NCBI GenBank assembly: GCA_020073105.1
Contig: JAIQFW010000009.1
Coordinates: forward strand, 1-40,473
Direction: 5' to 3'
Source of the DNA: Terriglobia bacterium
Lineage (GTDB): Bacteria > Acidobacteriota > Terriglobia > Terriglobales > Acidobacteriaceae
Length of the DNA: 40,473 nucleotides
The position numbers and the translations under genes were made by a program. The notes beneath the pieces were generated by a model, which saw nothing but the letters and a program-made list of their open reading frames with translations, did no database searches and was not told the DNA's origin. This document shows positions 1 through 8,036 of the stretch, piece after piece (the first letter of the stretch is position 1; the number at the start of each line of letters is the position of its first letter).

Positions 1-1461
1 CTGCCGCGGCTGCCCCGGCGGTGTCGGCGCGGCCTGGGACCGGCGAGCTGTGCCCAACCGAGTTCGCTCCCCGGCCCGGAGGCCAGGACAATAGCTCTCC
101 CTATGCTGCGCCTCAAGCACGAACTTGAGCCCGGCCGTGCCGCGTTCGGTGAATTGGTAGATCCCGGCAAGTACTGTGTGGGGCCGGATCTCCGATCCGG
201 CCAGGCGGAGCGCAGCTCCGCAGCTGAAAATACGGGAGCAGATACGCCTGCTCAGCGCATTGACGAAGTCGTCGTCACCTACTTCGCCAAACCTCACTCC
301 TACACCACTGACGACGTCATCGAAATCTCCGCCCACGGCTCGCCCGTGGTCCTCCGCCACATTGTCGAACTCGCCCTTGCTCGTGGCGCGCGCCTCGCCG
401 AGCCTGGCGAGTTCACCATGCGTGCTTTTCTCAACGGACGCATCGATCTCACCCAGGCGGAGGCAGTCCGTGACCTCATCGACTCGCAGACTCTCTACCA
501 GGCAAAGGTGGCTGCTCAGCAGCTCGAAGGCGCGTTGTCCAAGCGCCTGCAGCCCATCAAGCAGAAGCTGGTTGGGCTGATCGCAGTCCTCGAAGCTGGG
601 ATTGATTTCGCCGAGGACGACGTTTCGGTCCTGCCAGGTGGCCAAATTCTTGAGCGCATCGCCACGATCCGCGCGCCGCTGGAACAGCTTGCCAGTTCAT
701 TCGCCTACGGAAAGATCGTTCACGAAGGCCTGACCCTCGCCATCGTCGGTCGTCCGAATGTTGGCAAGTCGAGCCTCTTCAATTGCCTGGTCGAGCGTGA
801 GCGCGCCATCGTGACCGCCACTCCCGGCACCACCCGGGATCTGGTCAGCGAGACCGTGGCCATCGGTGGAATTCCTGTGAAACTTGTGGACACTGCCGGC
901 ATTCGCCGCGCGCTGGACGAGGCCGAGAGCATCGGCATCCGCAAATCGATGGAAGCACTCGCCGAAGCAGATCTCGTGCTGGTCGTACTCGATGCCTCCC
1001 AGCCGCCCGCCATCGAGGACGCAGACTTGCTCGAACACGTTGAGGGACGCCTGGCTATTGTGGTGGAGAACAAATGCGACCTAAGCCCAGACCACGTAGG
1101 GGCAGGTGTCCTCACCTGCCCAGCCGAGCGTAGCTCGGCAGAGGCGCCTCGCGTCCGCACCTCGGCTATAACCGGGGCCGGAATTCCCGAGCTTCGCCAC
1201 GAAATCCTGCGACACGTCGGCGGAGACACCGGGGTCCAGGCCGAAACTGGATTTCTCACCAACCTGCGCCACGAAAAGCTCATAGGTGAATCCTTGAATG
1301 CCCTCACCGCAGCGAAAACTGCCGTGGACAACCGAGTCCCTCACGAGATGCTGCTGCTCGATCTCTATAACGTCTTGCGTCCGCTGGACGAGATTACCGG
1401 CGCCACCACCACCGACGACATCCTCAATCTGATCTTCAGCACGTTCTGCATCGGGAAGTAG
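1..1461 (+). CDS. mnmE: tRNA modification GTPase MnmE, 5' partial
   Basis: MnmE (TrmE) works with MnmG to modify the wobble uridine of certain tRNAs. The frame is open to the left edge. Clear homology starts near base 73 ([10 protein letters not shown]) and the first ATG is at 103. Counting from that ATG, the N-terminal beta domain is followed by the helical domain, the G domain with P-loop [10 protein letters not shown]3 DTAG and G4 NKCD, and the conserved C-terminal CIGK. Bases 1-72 do not give the expected P-G-R-G / V-R-L-S motif in any frame. Inserting one base near 68 would restore part of it, so a frameshift or assembly-edge problem is possible. Two palindromic elements are inserted in frame: about residues 22-51, before [10 protein letters not shown], and about residues 329-351, between G4 and the G5 segment. 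Both places are loops in the family. The identification is firm; the N-terminus is not. Confidence 0.9.
   Translation: MPRLPRRCRRGLGPASCAQPSSLPGPEARTIALPMLRLKHELEPGRAAFGELVDPGKYCVGPDLRSGQAERSSAAENTGADTPAQRIDEVVVTYFAKPHSYTTDDVIEISAHGSPVVLRHIVELALARGARLAEPGEFTMRAFLNGRIDLTQAEAVRDLIDSQTLYQAKVAAQQLEGALSKRLQPIKQKLVGLIAVLEAGIDFAEDDVSVLPGGQILERIATIRAPLEQLASSFAYGKIVHEGLTLAIVGRPNVGKSSLFNCLVERERAIVTATPGTTRDLVSETVAIGGIPVKLVDTAGIRRALDEAESIGIRKSMEALAEADLVLVVLDASQPPAIEDADLLEHVEGRLAIVVENKCDLSPDHVGAGVLTCPAERSSAEAPRVRTSAITGAGIPELRHEILRHVGGDTGVQAETGFLTNLRHEKLIGESLNALTAAKTAVDNRVPHEMLLLDLYNVLRPLDEITGATTTDDILNLIFSTFCIGK
181..221. repeat. Palindromic element family A, copy 1 (inside mnmE)
   Basis: Two adjacent hairpins. 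The first has arms GGCCGGATC (182-190) and GATCCGGCC (194-202) with loop TCC. The second has arms GCGGAGC (205-211) and GCTCCGC (215-221) with loop GCA. In the mnmE frame the second hairpin reads QAERSSA. The same layout recurs at 1100-1139, 9381-9418, 13125-13160 and (reverse orientation) 37192-37255. Confidence 0.75.
1100..1139. repeat. Palindromic element family A, copy 2 (inside mnmE)
   Basis: The first hairpin has arms GGGCAGGTG (1100-1108) and CACCTGCCC (1113-1121). The second has arms GCCGAGC (1123-1129) and GCTCGGC (1133-1139) with loop GTA. It is translated as part of mnmE, reading CPAERSSA, between the NKCD motif and the following SA-containing G5 region. The reading frame is kept. 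Confidence 0.75.
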
Positions 1462-1623
1462 GATTCGGCAAGGCACCTCACATTAATCAGTGACCAGAAT
1501 CACATCTTCATCGTGCCGCGCGATGGTATTCAAACCCATCACAAAAACACGCCGGGGAATTTCCAAGACCCTGCTTTCCGGCAGCGATTCCGAGCGTACT
1601 CCCCGGCGCACAGAGGTGAGCCG

Positions 1624-2724
1624 ATGCTCCCGTCCAATCAGACCCTGTCCGGGGCCCTGCAGCAAAAGGGTGTAAACCGCCGCCGCTTCGTCAAGTTCTG
1701 CACCGCCATGGTAGCGACGCTGGCGCTTCCGCCACGTTACGTAGCTCAGGTAGCGGCCGCCTTGGAGAAGGCTAGAAAGCCCGTGCTGGTCTGGCTGCAG
1801 TTCCAGGATTGCGCCGGCAACTCCGAATCCATCCTCCGTTCCAGCCATCCTTCGGTTCTGGAGGTTGTTCTGGACCTGCTTTCCTGGGAGTACCACGAGC
1901 TGGTCATGGCCGGCGCCGGTCACCAGGCGGAAGCGGCGCTCGAGCGCGTGGTGCGGGAGGAGAAGGGCAAATTTATCGCCGTGGTGGAAGGGGCGATTCC
2001 CCTGGCCGACGGCGGTGTCTACTGCACAATTGGCGGCCGGACTGCTTGGGACATTGCTCGCCATGTGTGCGGCAGCGCCGCGGCGACCATTGCCGCAGGC
2101 GACTGCGCCTGGGATGGTGGCCTGGTAAGGGCCAATCCCAATCCCACCGGAGCGGTTGGCATCGAGGAGGCGGTTCCTGGGGCCAAGGTCATCAACCTTG
2201 GCGGATGCCCACAGAATCCCGCCAACACCGCTGCCGTGCTGGTGCATTACCTGACATTTGGTGAGTTACCGGCCATGGATCAGTTCAACCGTCCACTGTT
2301 TGCCTACGGACGGATCATCCACGACCAGTGCGAACGGCGGGCGAACTACGACGCCGGCCGCTTCGTTCAGGAATGGGGCGACGAAGGCCATCGCAAGGGC
2401 TGGTGCCTGTACAAGATGGGTTGCAAAGGTCCACAGGCGACCTTCAACTGTCCTTCGGTGCGCTGGAACGATGGCACCAGTTGGCCGGTCAAGGCGGGTC
2501 ATGGCTGTCTGGGATGCGCCTCGCACCGCTTCTGGGACACTCGTTCTCCGTTCTATGACCGCTTGCCCACCGTTCCCGGATTTGGTGCGGACGTGACCGC
2601 GGGTGAGATCGGACTGGGCGTGACCGCCGCCGTTGCCGGGGCCACCGTCATACACGGAATTGCCAGCGCCGTCCGCGACCGCATGAGACCACCGGCGAGC
2701 CCCGAGCCGCCGACGAAAGCATAG
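1624..2724 (+). CDS. hyaA: [NiFe]-hydrogenase small subunit (membrane-bound, group 1 type)
   Basis: This is the electron-transfer subunit of a periplasmic-facing uptake hydrogenase. The start at 1624 follows an AGAGGTGAG Shine-Dalgarno and gives 366 residues, normal for the family. A twin-arginine signal (NRRRFVKF) is followed by a hydrophobic stretch. The distal cluster ligands are present (H and C of IHDQC, then WCLYKMGC), as are the medial-cluster cysteines (FNCPSVRWN and HGCLGC). A C-terminal hydrophobic helix (about GEIGLGVTAAVAGATVIHG) should anchor it. The proximal-cluster motif, normally C-T-G-C, reads C-A-G-N here, so one cysteine ligand is replaced by asparagine. The other two (GDCAW and GGCPQNP) are present. 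It heads a four-gene operon with the large subunit 9 bp downstream. The family call is firm; the exact subgroup cannot be settled by eye. Confidence 0.93.
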   Translation: MLPSNQTLSGALQQKGVNRRRFVKFCTAMVATLALPPRYVAQVAAALEKARKPVLVWLQFQDCAGNSESILRSSHPSVLEVVLDLLSWEYHELVMAGAGHQAEAALERVVREEKGKFIAVVEGAIPLADGGVYCTIGGRTAWDIARHVCGSAAATIAAGDCAWDGGLVRANPNPTGAVGIEEAVPGAKVINLGGCPQNPANTAAVLVHYLTFGELPAMDQFNRPLFAYGRIIHDQCERRANYDAGRFVQEWGDEGHRKGWCLYKMGCKGPQATFNCPSVRWNDGTSWPVKAGHGCLGCASHRFWDTRSPFYDRLPTVPGFGADVTAGEIGLGVTAAVAGATVIHGIASAVRDRMRPPASPEPPTKA

Positions 2725-2733
2725 GAGGAGCTT

Positions 2734-4446
2734 ATGGCACGCATCGTGGTGGATCCGGTGACCCGCATCGAAGGTCACCTGCGGATCGAAGCTCAATTGG
2801 ACGGCGGCACTGTTTCCGACGCCTGGAGTTCAGGCACCATGTTCCGTGGCATCGAATTGATCCTGCGTGGTCGCGACCCCCGCGAAGCCTGGATCTGGAC
2901 GCAGCGCATCTGCGGAGTGTGCACCACCGTACACGCTTTGACGTCGGTGCGCGCCGTAGAGGACGCGCTGGGGATCGAGGTCCCGGAGAATGCCCGCATC
3001 ATCCGCAACATCATCGCCGCCAGTCAATATGTCCAGGACCACGTCATCCACTTCTACCACCTGCACGCACTGGATTGGGTGGATGTCACCCTGGCACTCA
3101 AGGCTGATCCCGGGAAGACTTCGCAGCTGGCCGAGTCCATCTCCAGTTGGCCGAAATCCAGCCGCAATTATTTCAAGGGTATTCAGGACAGGGTGAAGGC
3201 CCTGGTGGATAGCAAGCAACTGAGTTTGTTCAGCAGTGGGTACTGGGGGCATCCCGCCTACCACTTGCCGCCGGAGGCGAACCTGCTGGCCGTCGCCCAC
3301 TACGTGGAGGCGCTGGAGTTTCAGAAGGATTTCATCCGCATCCACGCTGTGCTGGGAGGGAAGAACCCGCACTTGCAGACCTACCTGGTGGGCGGCATGT
3401 CCACTGCCATGGATCCCAACGAGCCGCAGGCCACGATCAATCCTGAACGAATTACCTTCCTTGAGGAACTGGCCAGCAAGGCGCAGGCATTCGTGGATCA
3501 GGTCTACATTCCGGACGTGCTCGCGGTGGCCAGCTTCTATCGCGACTGGTTCGGCCGTGGCGAGGGATTGGGAAACTTCCTCGCCTATGGTGATTATCCC
3601 CAGGGGGGCATCAAGGATGCGTCGCGCTTCTTCCTGCCCCGCGGAGTCATCCTGAATCGCGATCTCTCTAACGTGCATCCGCTGGACCCGAAAAACGTGG
3701 CCGAATACGTGACCCACTCCTGGTATGAGTACTCGGATGGGGACAATGCCGCGAAGCATCCGTTCCAGGGCGAGACCAAACCCAAGTACACCGGGCCCAA
3801 ACCGCCATACGAGTACCTGCAAACCGATGAGAAATATTCCTGGCTCAAGGCGCCGCGCTACGAAGACATGCCGATGGAGGTCGGACCGCTTTCCCGCATG
3901 TTGGTGGCCTACGCCTCCGGGCATCAGGAGGTCAAGGACCTGGTGAATGGCGTGTTGAAGAAGTTGAATGCGCCGGCCACGGCACTGTTCTCCACCCTGG
4001 GCCGGATTGCCGCGCGCGCCATCGAAGCCCAGCTCATGGCGAGATATGTAAGCAAGTGGATCGGCGAGCTCGGCGCCAACCTTGGCCACGCTGATCTGCG
4101 GGTCCACAATGGCGAGAAGTGGGACCCGGACACCTGGCCGCGGGAAGCGCAAGGTTTCGGCTTCCACGAGGCTCCGCGGGGTGCGCTCGCCCACTGGGTC
4201 GAAATCGAAGACAAGAAGATCAAGAACTACCAGGCCGTCGTTCCTACCACCTGGAATGCCGGGCCACGGGATGGGAAGGGCCAGCGCGGAGCTTATGAGG
4301 CATCTCTGCTGAAGACGCCGATTGCCGACCCGGAACGTCCGCTGGAGATCCTGCGCACCATTCACTCGTTCGATCCTTGTCTGGCTTGTGCGGTGCACGT
4401 GGTCGATGCGCGCGGACGCCGCTACCTGGTCCAGAAGGCCAGTTGA
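2734..4446 (+). CDS. hyaB: [NiFe]-hydrogenase large (catalytic) subunit
   Basis: This subunit carries the Ni-Fe active site that splits H2. It is 570 residues, typical of group 1 enzymes. The N-terminal motif RICGVCTTVHA provides the first CxxC nickel ligands, and the C-terminal motif DPCLACAVH provides the second pair. About 14 residues follow the final histidine, as expected for the peptide removed by the maturation protease, which is encoded two genes downstream. The nickel-ligand codons are all Cys, so this is not a selenocysteine ([NiFeSe]) type. The start has a strong GGAGGAG Shine-Dalgarno. It is tightly packed between the small subunit and the cytochrome b gene and must be co-transcribed with them. 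Confidence 0.97.
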   Translation: MARIVVDPVTRIEGHLRIEAQLDGGTVSDAWSSGTMFRGIELILRGRDPREAWIWTQRICGVCTTVHALTSVRAVEDALGIEVPENARIIRNIIAASQYVQDHVIHFYHLHALDWVDVTLALKADPGKTSQLAESISSWPKSSRNYFKGIQDRVKALVDSKQLSLFSSGYWGHPAYHLPPEANLLAVAHYVEALEFQKDFIRIHAVLGGKNPHLQTYLVGGMSTAMDPNEPQATINPERITFLEELASKAQAFVDQVYIPDVLAVASFYRDWFGRGEGLGNFLAYGDYPQGGIKDASRFFLPRGVILNRDLSNVHPLDPKNVAEYVTHSWYEYSDGDNAAKHPFQGETKPKYTGPKPPYEYLQTDEKYSWLKAPRYEDMPMEVGPLSRMLVAYASGHQEVKDLVNGVLKKLNAPATALFSTLGRIAARAIEAQLMARYVSKWIGELGANLGHADLRVHNGEKWDPDTWPREAQGFGFHEAPRGALAHWVEIEDKKIKNYQAVVPTTWNAGPRDGKGQRGAYEASLLKTPIADPERPLEILRTIHSFDPCLACAVHVVDARGRRYLVQKAS

Positions 4447-4459
4447 AAGGAGGCTGCCG

Positions 4460-5197
4460 ATGATTGAGTTGAGGCAATATGCCTGGGGGGAGGTCCATCG
4501 CCCTGAAGCCACATCGGCGCCCGTCCGGGTCTATGTATGGGAATTGCCGGTGCGGGTCTCACACTGGTTCATATTTCTGCCCATCGTCGTGCTCTCCTTT
4601 ACCGGTTACTACATGCACAATCCGTTCATCGTCGCCAAGGGCGGGACCACTTTCATGATGGCGACCATGCGCTTCATTCACGTGGTCTCCGGCTTTGTGT
4701 TCATTGCCGCGTTCTTGCTGCGCATGTACTGGTTTTTCCAGGGAAACAGTTGGTCGAATTGGCGGGCTTTCCTTCCCCTCCGCCGCCGCCAATGGCGCGG
4801 CATGGGCAACATGGTGGCCTACTACAGCTTCCTGCGCAAAGACCTGGTGCATCACGTGGGGCATAACGCACTGGCAGCCGTAACCTATCTCCTGATGTTT
4901 ACCTTCATGTTGATTGAAATCCTCACCGGACTTGCCCTGTACAGCCAGGTGCGCGGTGGCAGTGTGCTGCCTGTGCTGATCGGATGGTTGCCGCGGCTTA
5001 TCGACATCCAGCATATTCGCCTGCTTCACTTCTGCATCATGTTCAGCTTCTTCGCGTTCGTCATCCACCACGTTTACAGCGCTGTCTTGGTCTCGTGGGA
5101 AGAGCGGAACGGACTGATCGAAAGCATCTTCACCGGCTACAAGTTTGTCCCCGGAGATGAGCTGGAGGAAGACGCGGCTGTGCGAAAGGCGGACTAG
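4460..5197 (+). CDS. hyaC: Hydrogenase-associated b-type cytochrome (HyaC/HupC-like)
   Basis: An integral membrane di-haem cytochrome b that passes electrons from the hydrogenase small subunit to quinone. The start at 4460 follows GAAAGGAGG and gives 245 residues. Four hydrophobic segments are visible: HWFIFLPIVVLSFTGYY, FIHVVSGFVFIAAFLLRMYW, ALAAVTYLLMFTFMLIEILT and RLLHFCIMFSFFAFVIHHVY. Histidines in the first, second and fourth fit haem ligands for this family. The gene lies 13 bp after the large subunit and 3 bp before the protease gene. Its presence indicates respiratory H2 uptake rather than fermentative H2 production. Confidence 0.92.
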   Translation: MIELRQYAWGEVHRPEATSAPVRVYVWELPVRVSHWFIFLPIVVLSFTGYYMHNPFIVAKGGTTFMMATMRFIHVVSGFVFIAAFLLRMYWFFQGNSWSNWRAFLPLRRRQWRGMGNMVAYYSFLRKDLVHHVGHNALAAVTYLLMFTFMLIEILTGLALYSQVRGGSVLPVLIGWLPRLIDIQHIRLLHFCIMFSFFAFVIHHVYSAVLVSWEERNGLIESIFTGYKFVPGDELEEDAAVRKAD

Positions 5198-5200
5198 GGA

Positions 5201-5695
5201 ATGATGTTGCCACCGCCAAGTACCGTCGTGCTCGGTCTCGGCAATATCCTTCACTCCGATGACGGAGTAGGTCCACGCGCGGTAGTGCGTCTGAAGAAAC
5301 ACCCAGGGGTGCCCGAGGGCGTCGCCTTGATCGAGGGTGGCACGCTGGGCCTGGAGTTGCTCACCTATGTCTGGGACGCTTCTTACCTCCTGGTGCTCGA
5401 TGCCGTGGATGTGGGCCAACCGCCGGGCACGCTCATTCGGATGTCCGGCGAAGAATTGCATAAGATGCCGGGCAGTGGCAGTGTGCACCAGCTGGGATTC
5501 GCCGATCTAATGGCAGCGCTTCGGATTCTGGCCAAGCGCCCGCCCGAGGTTGTGCTCCTGGGCGTCCAACCCGCTTCAACCGAATGGGGCGCCAGCTTGT
5601 CCCCCGCCGTCGAGGCAGTTCTGGGCCGGTTGGTAGAACAAGCTGTCAACGAATTGCTTCGCAAATCAGCCGCCACATTAAGCACGGTAGCGTAA
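5201..5695 (+). CDS. hyaD: Hydrogenase maturation endopeptidase (HyaD/HupD family)
   Basis: This nickel-dependent protease trims the C-terminus of the large subunit after the active site is assembled. It is 164 residues and begins with the family motif GLGNILHSDDGVG. The candidate nickel ligands are the acidic residue of SDDG, the Asp of LVLDAVD and the His of SVHQLGF, matching Glu16/Asp62/His93 of E. coli HybD (here Asp replaces Glu at the first). It begins 3 bp after the cytochrome gene and closes the operon. No hyp accessory genes (hypA-F) are in the window, so they must be elsewhere. Confidence 0.93.
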   Translation: MMLPPPSTVVLGLGNILHSDDGVGPRAVVRLKKHPGVPEGVALIEGGTLGLELLTYVWDASYLLVLDAVDVGQPPGTLIRMSGEELHKMPGSGSVHQLGFADLMAALRILAKRPPEVVLLGVQPASTEWGASLSPAVEAVLGRLVEQAVNELLRKSAATLSTVA

Positions 5696-5735
5696 GCCGC
5701 GTCTGCAGTTTTCTTTAGGATATTGGGCTGCGATT

Positions 5736-6326
5736 CTATCTCGACAGCACGCCCAACGCTTCCCTGAACATCGCATCAAACGGCGCGCCTTGGTTGCGCT
5801 GTGCCACGGCGGACACTGCCCTCTCCGCTGCCACACGCTGATATCCCAGATTGGTGAGCGCCGACAGCACATCCTCCTCGACAGCGGTGAGCGATGGCAT
5901 CGCCTTTACCGCCTCGGCTCCCTGAGGCGGCAGCTTGTCCCGCAACTCCAGCACCATGCGCTCGGCGGTTTTCTTCCCGATTCCGGGGATTCGCGTCAAT
6001 CGCGCCACATCGTTCCCACGAATCGCACTCGCCAGATCGTCTGCTGCCATCCCGCTCAGAATGGTGATGGCCAGCTTCGGTCCGATCCCGCTCACCGTCA
6101 GCAGCTTTTCGAAAAGCTGCTTCTCTTCCGGTCGTCCGAATCCGTAAAGCGCCAGCGCATCTTCACGAACGTGTGTATGGATGTGCAGCGAAACCTCGGT
6201 GCCAACCTGAGAAAGCTCGGTGAACGTCGGGACGGAAATGGTCACGTCGTAACCCACGCCACCCGTCTCAATCACGGCCTGGTTGGGATGTTTGTCGAGA
6301 AGCTTTCCGCGGAGATGCGCAATCAT
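5736..6326 (-). CDS. ruvA: Holliday junction DNA helicase subunit RuvA
   Basis: RuvA binds four-way DNA junctions and loads the RuvB motor for branch migration. The start at 6326 gives the usual N-terminus MIAHLRGKLL and 196 residues. An OB-fold N-terminus (GGVGYDVTISVPT) is followed by two helix-hairpin-helix motifs (VSGIGPKLAITILSG and IPGIGKKTAERMVLEL) and the C-terminal RuvB-binding domain (EEDVLSALTNLGY). An upstream in-frame extension to 6410 overlaps hicA and is rejected. The gene follows hicA by 7 bp on the same strand, so it is separated from ruvB only by the hicBA pair. Confidence 0.96.
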   Translation of the reverse strand: MIAHLRGKLLDKHPNQAVIETGGVGYDVTISVPTFTELSQVGTEVSLHIHTHVREDALALYGFGRPEEKQLFEKLLTVSGIGPKLAITILSGMAADDLASAIRGNDVARLTRIPGIGKKTAERMVLELRDKLPPQGAEAVKAMPSLTAVEEDVLSALTNLGYQRVAAERAVSAVAQRNQGAPFDAMFREALGVLSR

Positions 6327-6333
6327 GCAGTTG

Positions 6334-6555
6334 CTACACTTCGAAAAGAGATCGTGGTAATTGACACTGCCGGGTGATGGACATGAGCGTTCCAATCCGA
6401 AGCTCGGCATGATTCGGGACTGGAACAGTAACCGTGGTGTTCTCTGTCCTCTTCTGCATTACGATATGGCTGCCCTTTCGTCGCACTTCTGAAAATCCAT
6501 GACGCGCGAGAATAGCGCAAACCTCCTTGCCAGAGAGAACTCGCAGCTTACCCAA
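6334..6555 (-). CDS. hicA: HicA-family toxin (mRNA interferase)
   Basis: A 73-residue HicA-like protein with a dsRBD-like fold. Family landmarks are LSGKEVCAILARHGF, the catalytic-histidine segment RKGSHIVMQK, and TVPVPNHAELRIGTL. HicA toxins cleave mRNA and tmRNA and are neutralised by HicB. It starts with TTG at 6555, preceded by AGAGGTAGAGG, and overlaps the end of hicB by 8 bp, which indicates translational coupling. Antitoxin-first order is the reverse of the classical hicAB layout. It sits inside the ruv cluster. Confidence 0.9.
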   Translation of the reverse strand: MGKLRVLSGKEVCAILARHGFSEVRRKGSHIVMQKRTENTTVTVPVPNHAELRIGTLMSITRQCQLPRSLFEV

Positions 6556-6775
6556 CCTCTACCTCTAGGCGCGTAACAAATACTTCTCCGTGACGTCGTC
6601 GCTGGATTTCGGTCTCGCTGGCGGTTTCCAAAAACAACTCAACCGCCTCCTGAAGATTCTTGCGCGTGGTCTCGATCGTGTCGCCTTGGCTGGCAATATC
6701 GAACTCGGGGCACAATCCGACATAGCCATCTCCCTCGCGCTCGATAATGGCCGTAAGCTGCTGCACACTTTTCAT
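6548..6775 (-). CDS. hicB: HicB-family antitoxin, short form
   Basis: A 75-residue protein with the partially degraded RNase H-like HicB fold: IIEREGDGYVGLCPEFDIASQGDT followed by an alpha helix (NLQEAVELFLETA). It lacks a C-terminal DNA-binding domain (HTH or RHH), so it is probably a pure toxin-neutralising partner or needs another factor for repression. The start at 6775 has a GGGAGAT Shine-Dalgarno. It follows ruvB by 17 bp and overlaps hicA. Confidence 0.9.
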   Translation of the reverse strand: MKSVQQLTAIIEREGDGYVGLCPEFDIASQGDTIETTRKNLQEAVELFLETASETEIQRRRHGEVFVTRLEVEVG

Positions 6776-6792
6776 AGATCTCCCGCTACATT

Positions 6793-7845
6793 CTAGAACA
6801 ACGAACTCTGCCGCCGGTTCGGGCTGATCCCGAAGTGCTCGTACGCCAACTGCGTGGCCACGCGCCCCCGCGGGGTCCGGTTCAGAAATCCAATCTGAAT
6901 CAGGAACGGTTCGTAGATCTCTTCGATAGCATCCGGTTCCTCCGCCAGCGCCGCCGCCAGGGTGTTCACCCCCACCGGTCCGCCCTGGTACTTTTCGATG
7001 ATCGTCAGCAGCAGCTTGCGGTCCACCTCGTCGAATCCGTGGCGATCGACTTCCAGCATCTGCAGCGCTGCCTGCGCCGTCGGCAGGTCGATTTTCCCGG
7101 CGCCTCGCACCTGCGCATAGTCACGCACCCGCCGCAGCAAGCGGTTGGCGATTCTGGGCGTGCCCCGCGAGCGGCTGGCAATTTCCATGGCTCCCGGCTT
7201 GTCCACTTCTACCCCTAAAATCTCTGCCGACCGCTCCACGATCACGCGCAAATCCTCGTGCGTATAGAACTCCAGCCGCAACACGATCCCAAACCGCGAC
7301 CGTAGGGGCGCAGAAATCAACCCCGCCCGCGTGGTCGCGCCGATGAAAGTGAACGGCTTGATGTCCAGCGTATGCGTGCGTGCCGCCGGCCCTTGCCCGA
7401 TGATGATGTCGAGCTTGTAGTCCTCGAGCGCCGGGTAAAGAATCTCTTCCAGCGCAGGTTGCAAGCGGTGCGCTTCATCCACGAACAGCACCTGCTTGTC
7501 CCGAATGTTGGTCAGGATGGCTGTCAGGTCGCCCTTGATCTGCAGCAGCGGCGCGGCCGTCGGCTGGAAGTACACCCCGAGCTCATTGGCAATGATGTTG
7601 GCCAGCGTGGTCTTACCCAGTCCCGGCGGCCCATACAACAGCACATGATCCAGCGCTTCGCCGCGCGAGCGCGTGGCCTCAATCGCCACCGCCAGATTCT
7701 CTTTGACTTTGTTTTGCCCGATGAACTCCGCCAGCCGTTGCGGCCGCAGTTTTAGTTCAAACGACGAGTCATCCTCGACCGGCGCCGCCGAGACGATCCG
7801 CTCGCGGTCTTGCGGGAGCTTGGGAATGTTCCTGAGCGTGGCCAC
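6793..7845 (-). CDS. ruvB: Holliday junction branch migration helicase RuvB
   Basis: The AAA+ ring motor of the RuvABC system. It is 350 residues, standard length. Walker A is GPPGLGKTT, Walker B is FVDEAHRL, sensor 1 is IGATTRAG and the arginine-finger region is PLRSRFG. A C-terminal winged helix follows ([17 protein letters not shown]). The start is GTG at 7845; I see no close Shine-Dalgarno. A 21-bp segment around the start recurs upstream of the lipoprotein gene at 9349-9369. It is the first gene of the ruvB-hicB-hicA-ruvA run. Confidence 0.97.
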   Translation of the reverse strand: MATLRNIPKLPQDRERIVSAAPVEDDSSFELKLRPQRLAEFIGQNKVKENLAVAIEATRSRGEALDHVLLYGPPGLGKTTLANIIANELGVYFQPTAAPLLQIKGDLTAILTNIRDKQVLFVDEAHRLQPALEEILYPALEDYKLDIIIGQGPAARTHTLDIKPFTFIGATTRAGLISAPLRSRFGIVLRLEFYTHEDLRVIVERSAEILGVEVDKPGAMEIASRSRGTPRIANRLLRRVRDYAQVRGAGKIDLPTAQAALQMLEVDRHGFDEVDRKLLLTIIEKYQGGPVGVNTLAAALAEEPDAIEEIYEPFLIQIGFLNRTPRGRVATQLAYEHFGISPNRRQSSLF

Positions 7846-7861
7846 TGGCGCGATAGTACCA
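7841..7861. repeat. 21-bp direct repeat over the ruvB start, copy 1
   Basis: The 21 bases here are identical to 9349-9369. Both lie on the 5' side of a minus-strand gene and both include a GTGGCC. On the minus strand each reads TGGTACTATCGCGCCAGTGG, where TACTAT could be a -10 element. The function is unknown. Confidence 0.6.
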
Positions 7862-7990
7862 GCACCTCAGCCCAGCTTCTAGCTCCTAATTGTCACGCAC
7901 TGTGGAATTTCTGTTCGTGCTTGTTTCATATCCATTTCGCTTGTCTGCCGGCATATTGTATTTGTAAATTGCTTATTCTATTAGTGTTAC

Positions 7991-8036
7991 AAATATATTC
8001 TATATATCTATAGTCAATGGTATAATCTAGAATGAT
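7991..8036 (+). promoter_or_regulatory. AT-rich promoter of the vapBC operon, near-leaderless
   Basis: A very AT-rich patch in a GC-rich region. A perfect TATAAT lies at 8021-8026. The start codon is at 8037, so a transcript starting about 7 bp after the -10 would have almost no leader. No Shine-Dalgarno is visible. The -35 is poor (TTCTAT at 7998-8003). The repeated TATAT runs could be VapBC operator sites. Confidence 0.55.

Noticed and set aside
1483-2247. A 254-residue minus-strand frame over the hydrogenase small-subunit gene
   Set aside because: Most of it is the antisense of a clearly conserved gene. Only its last 45 residues, outside hyaA, look protein-like, and these are listed as a separate low-interest finding.
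4377-4405. Selenocysteine in the hydrogenase large subunit
   Set aside because: The C-terminal nickel-ligand motif reads DPCLACAVH with ordinary TGT codons. It is not a [NiFeSe] enzyme.
2830-4512. A 560-residue minus-strand frame over the hydrogenase large subunit
   Set aside because: Long antisense frames are common in GC-rich genes. It has no recognisable domain and fully shadows a well-supported plus-strand gene.
4559-5488. A 309-residue minus-strand frame over the cytochrome b and protease genes
   Set aside because: Antisense shadow with unusual His/Gln-rich composition and no domain. The plus-strand genes are certain.
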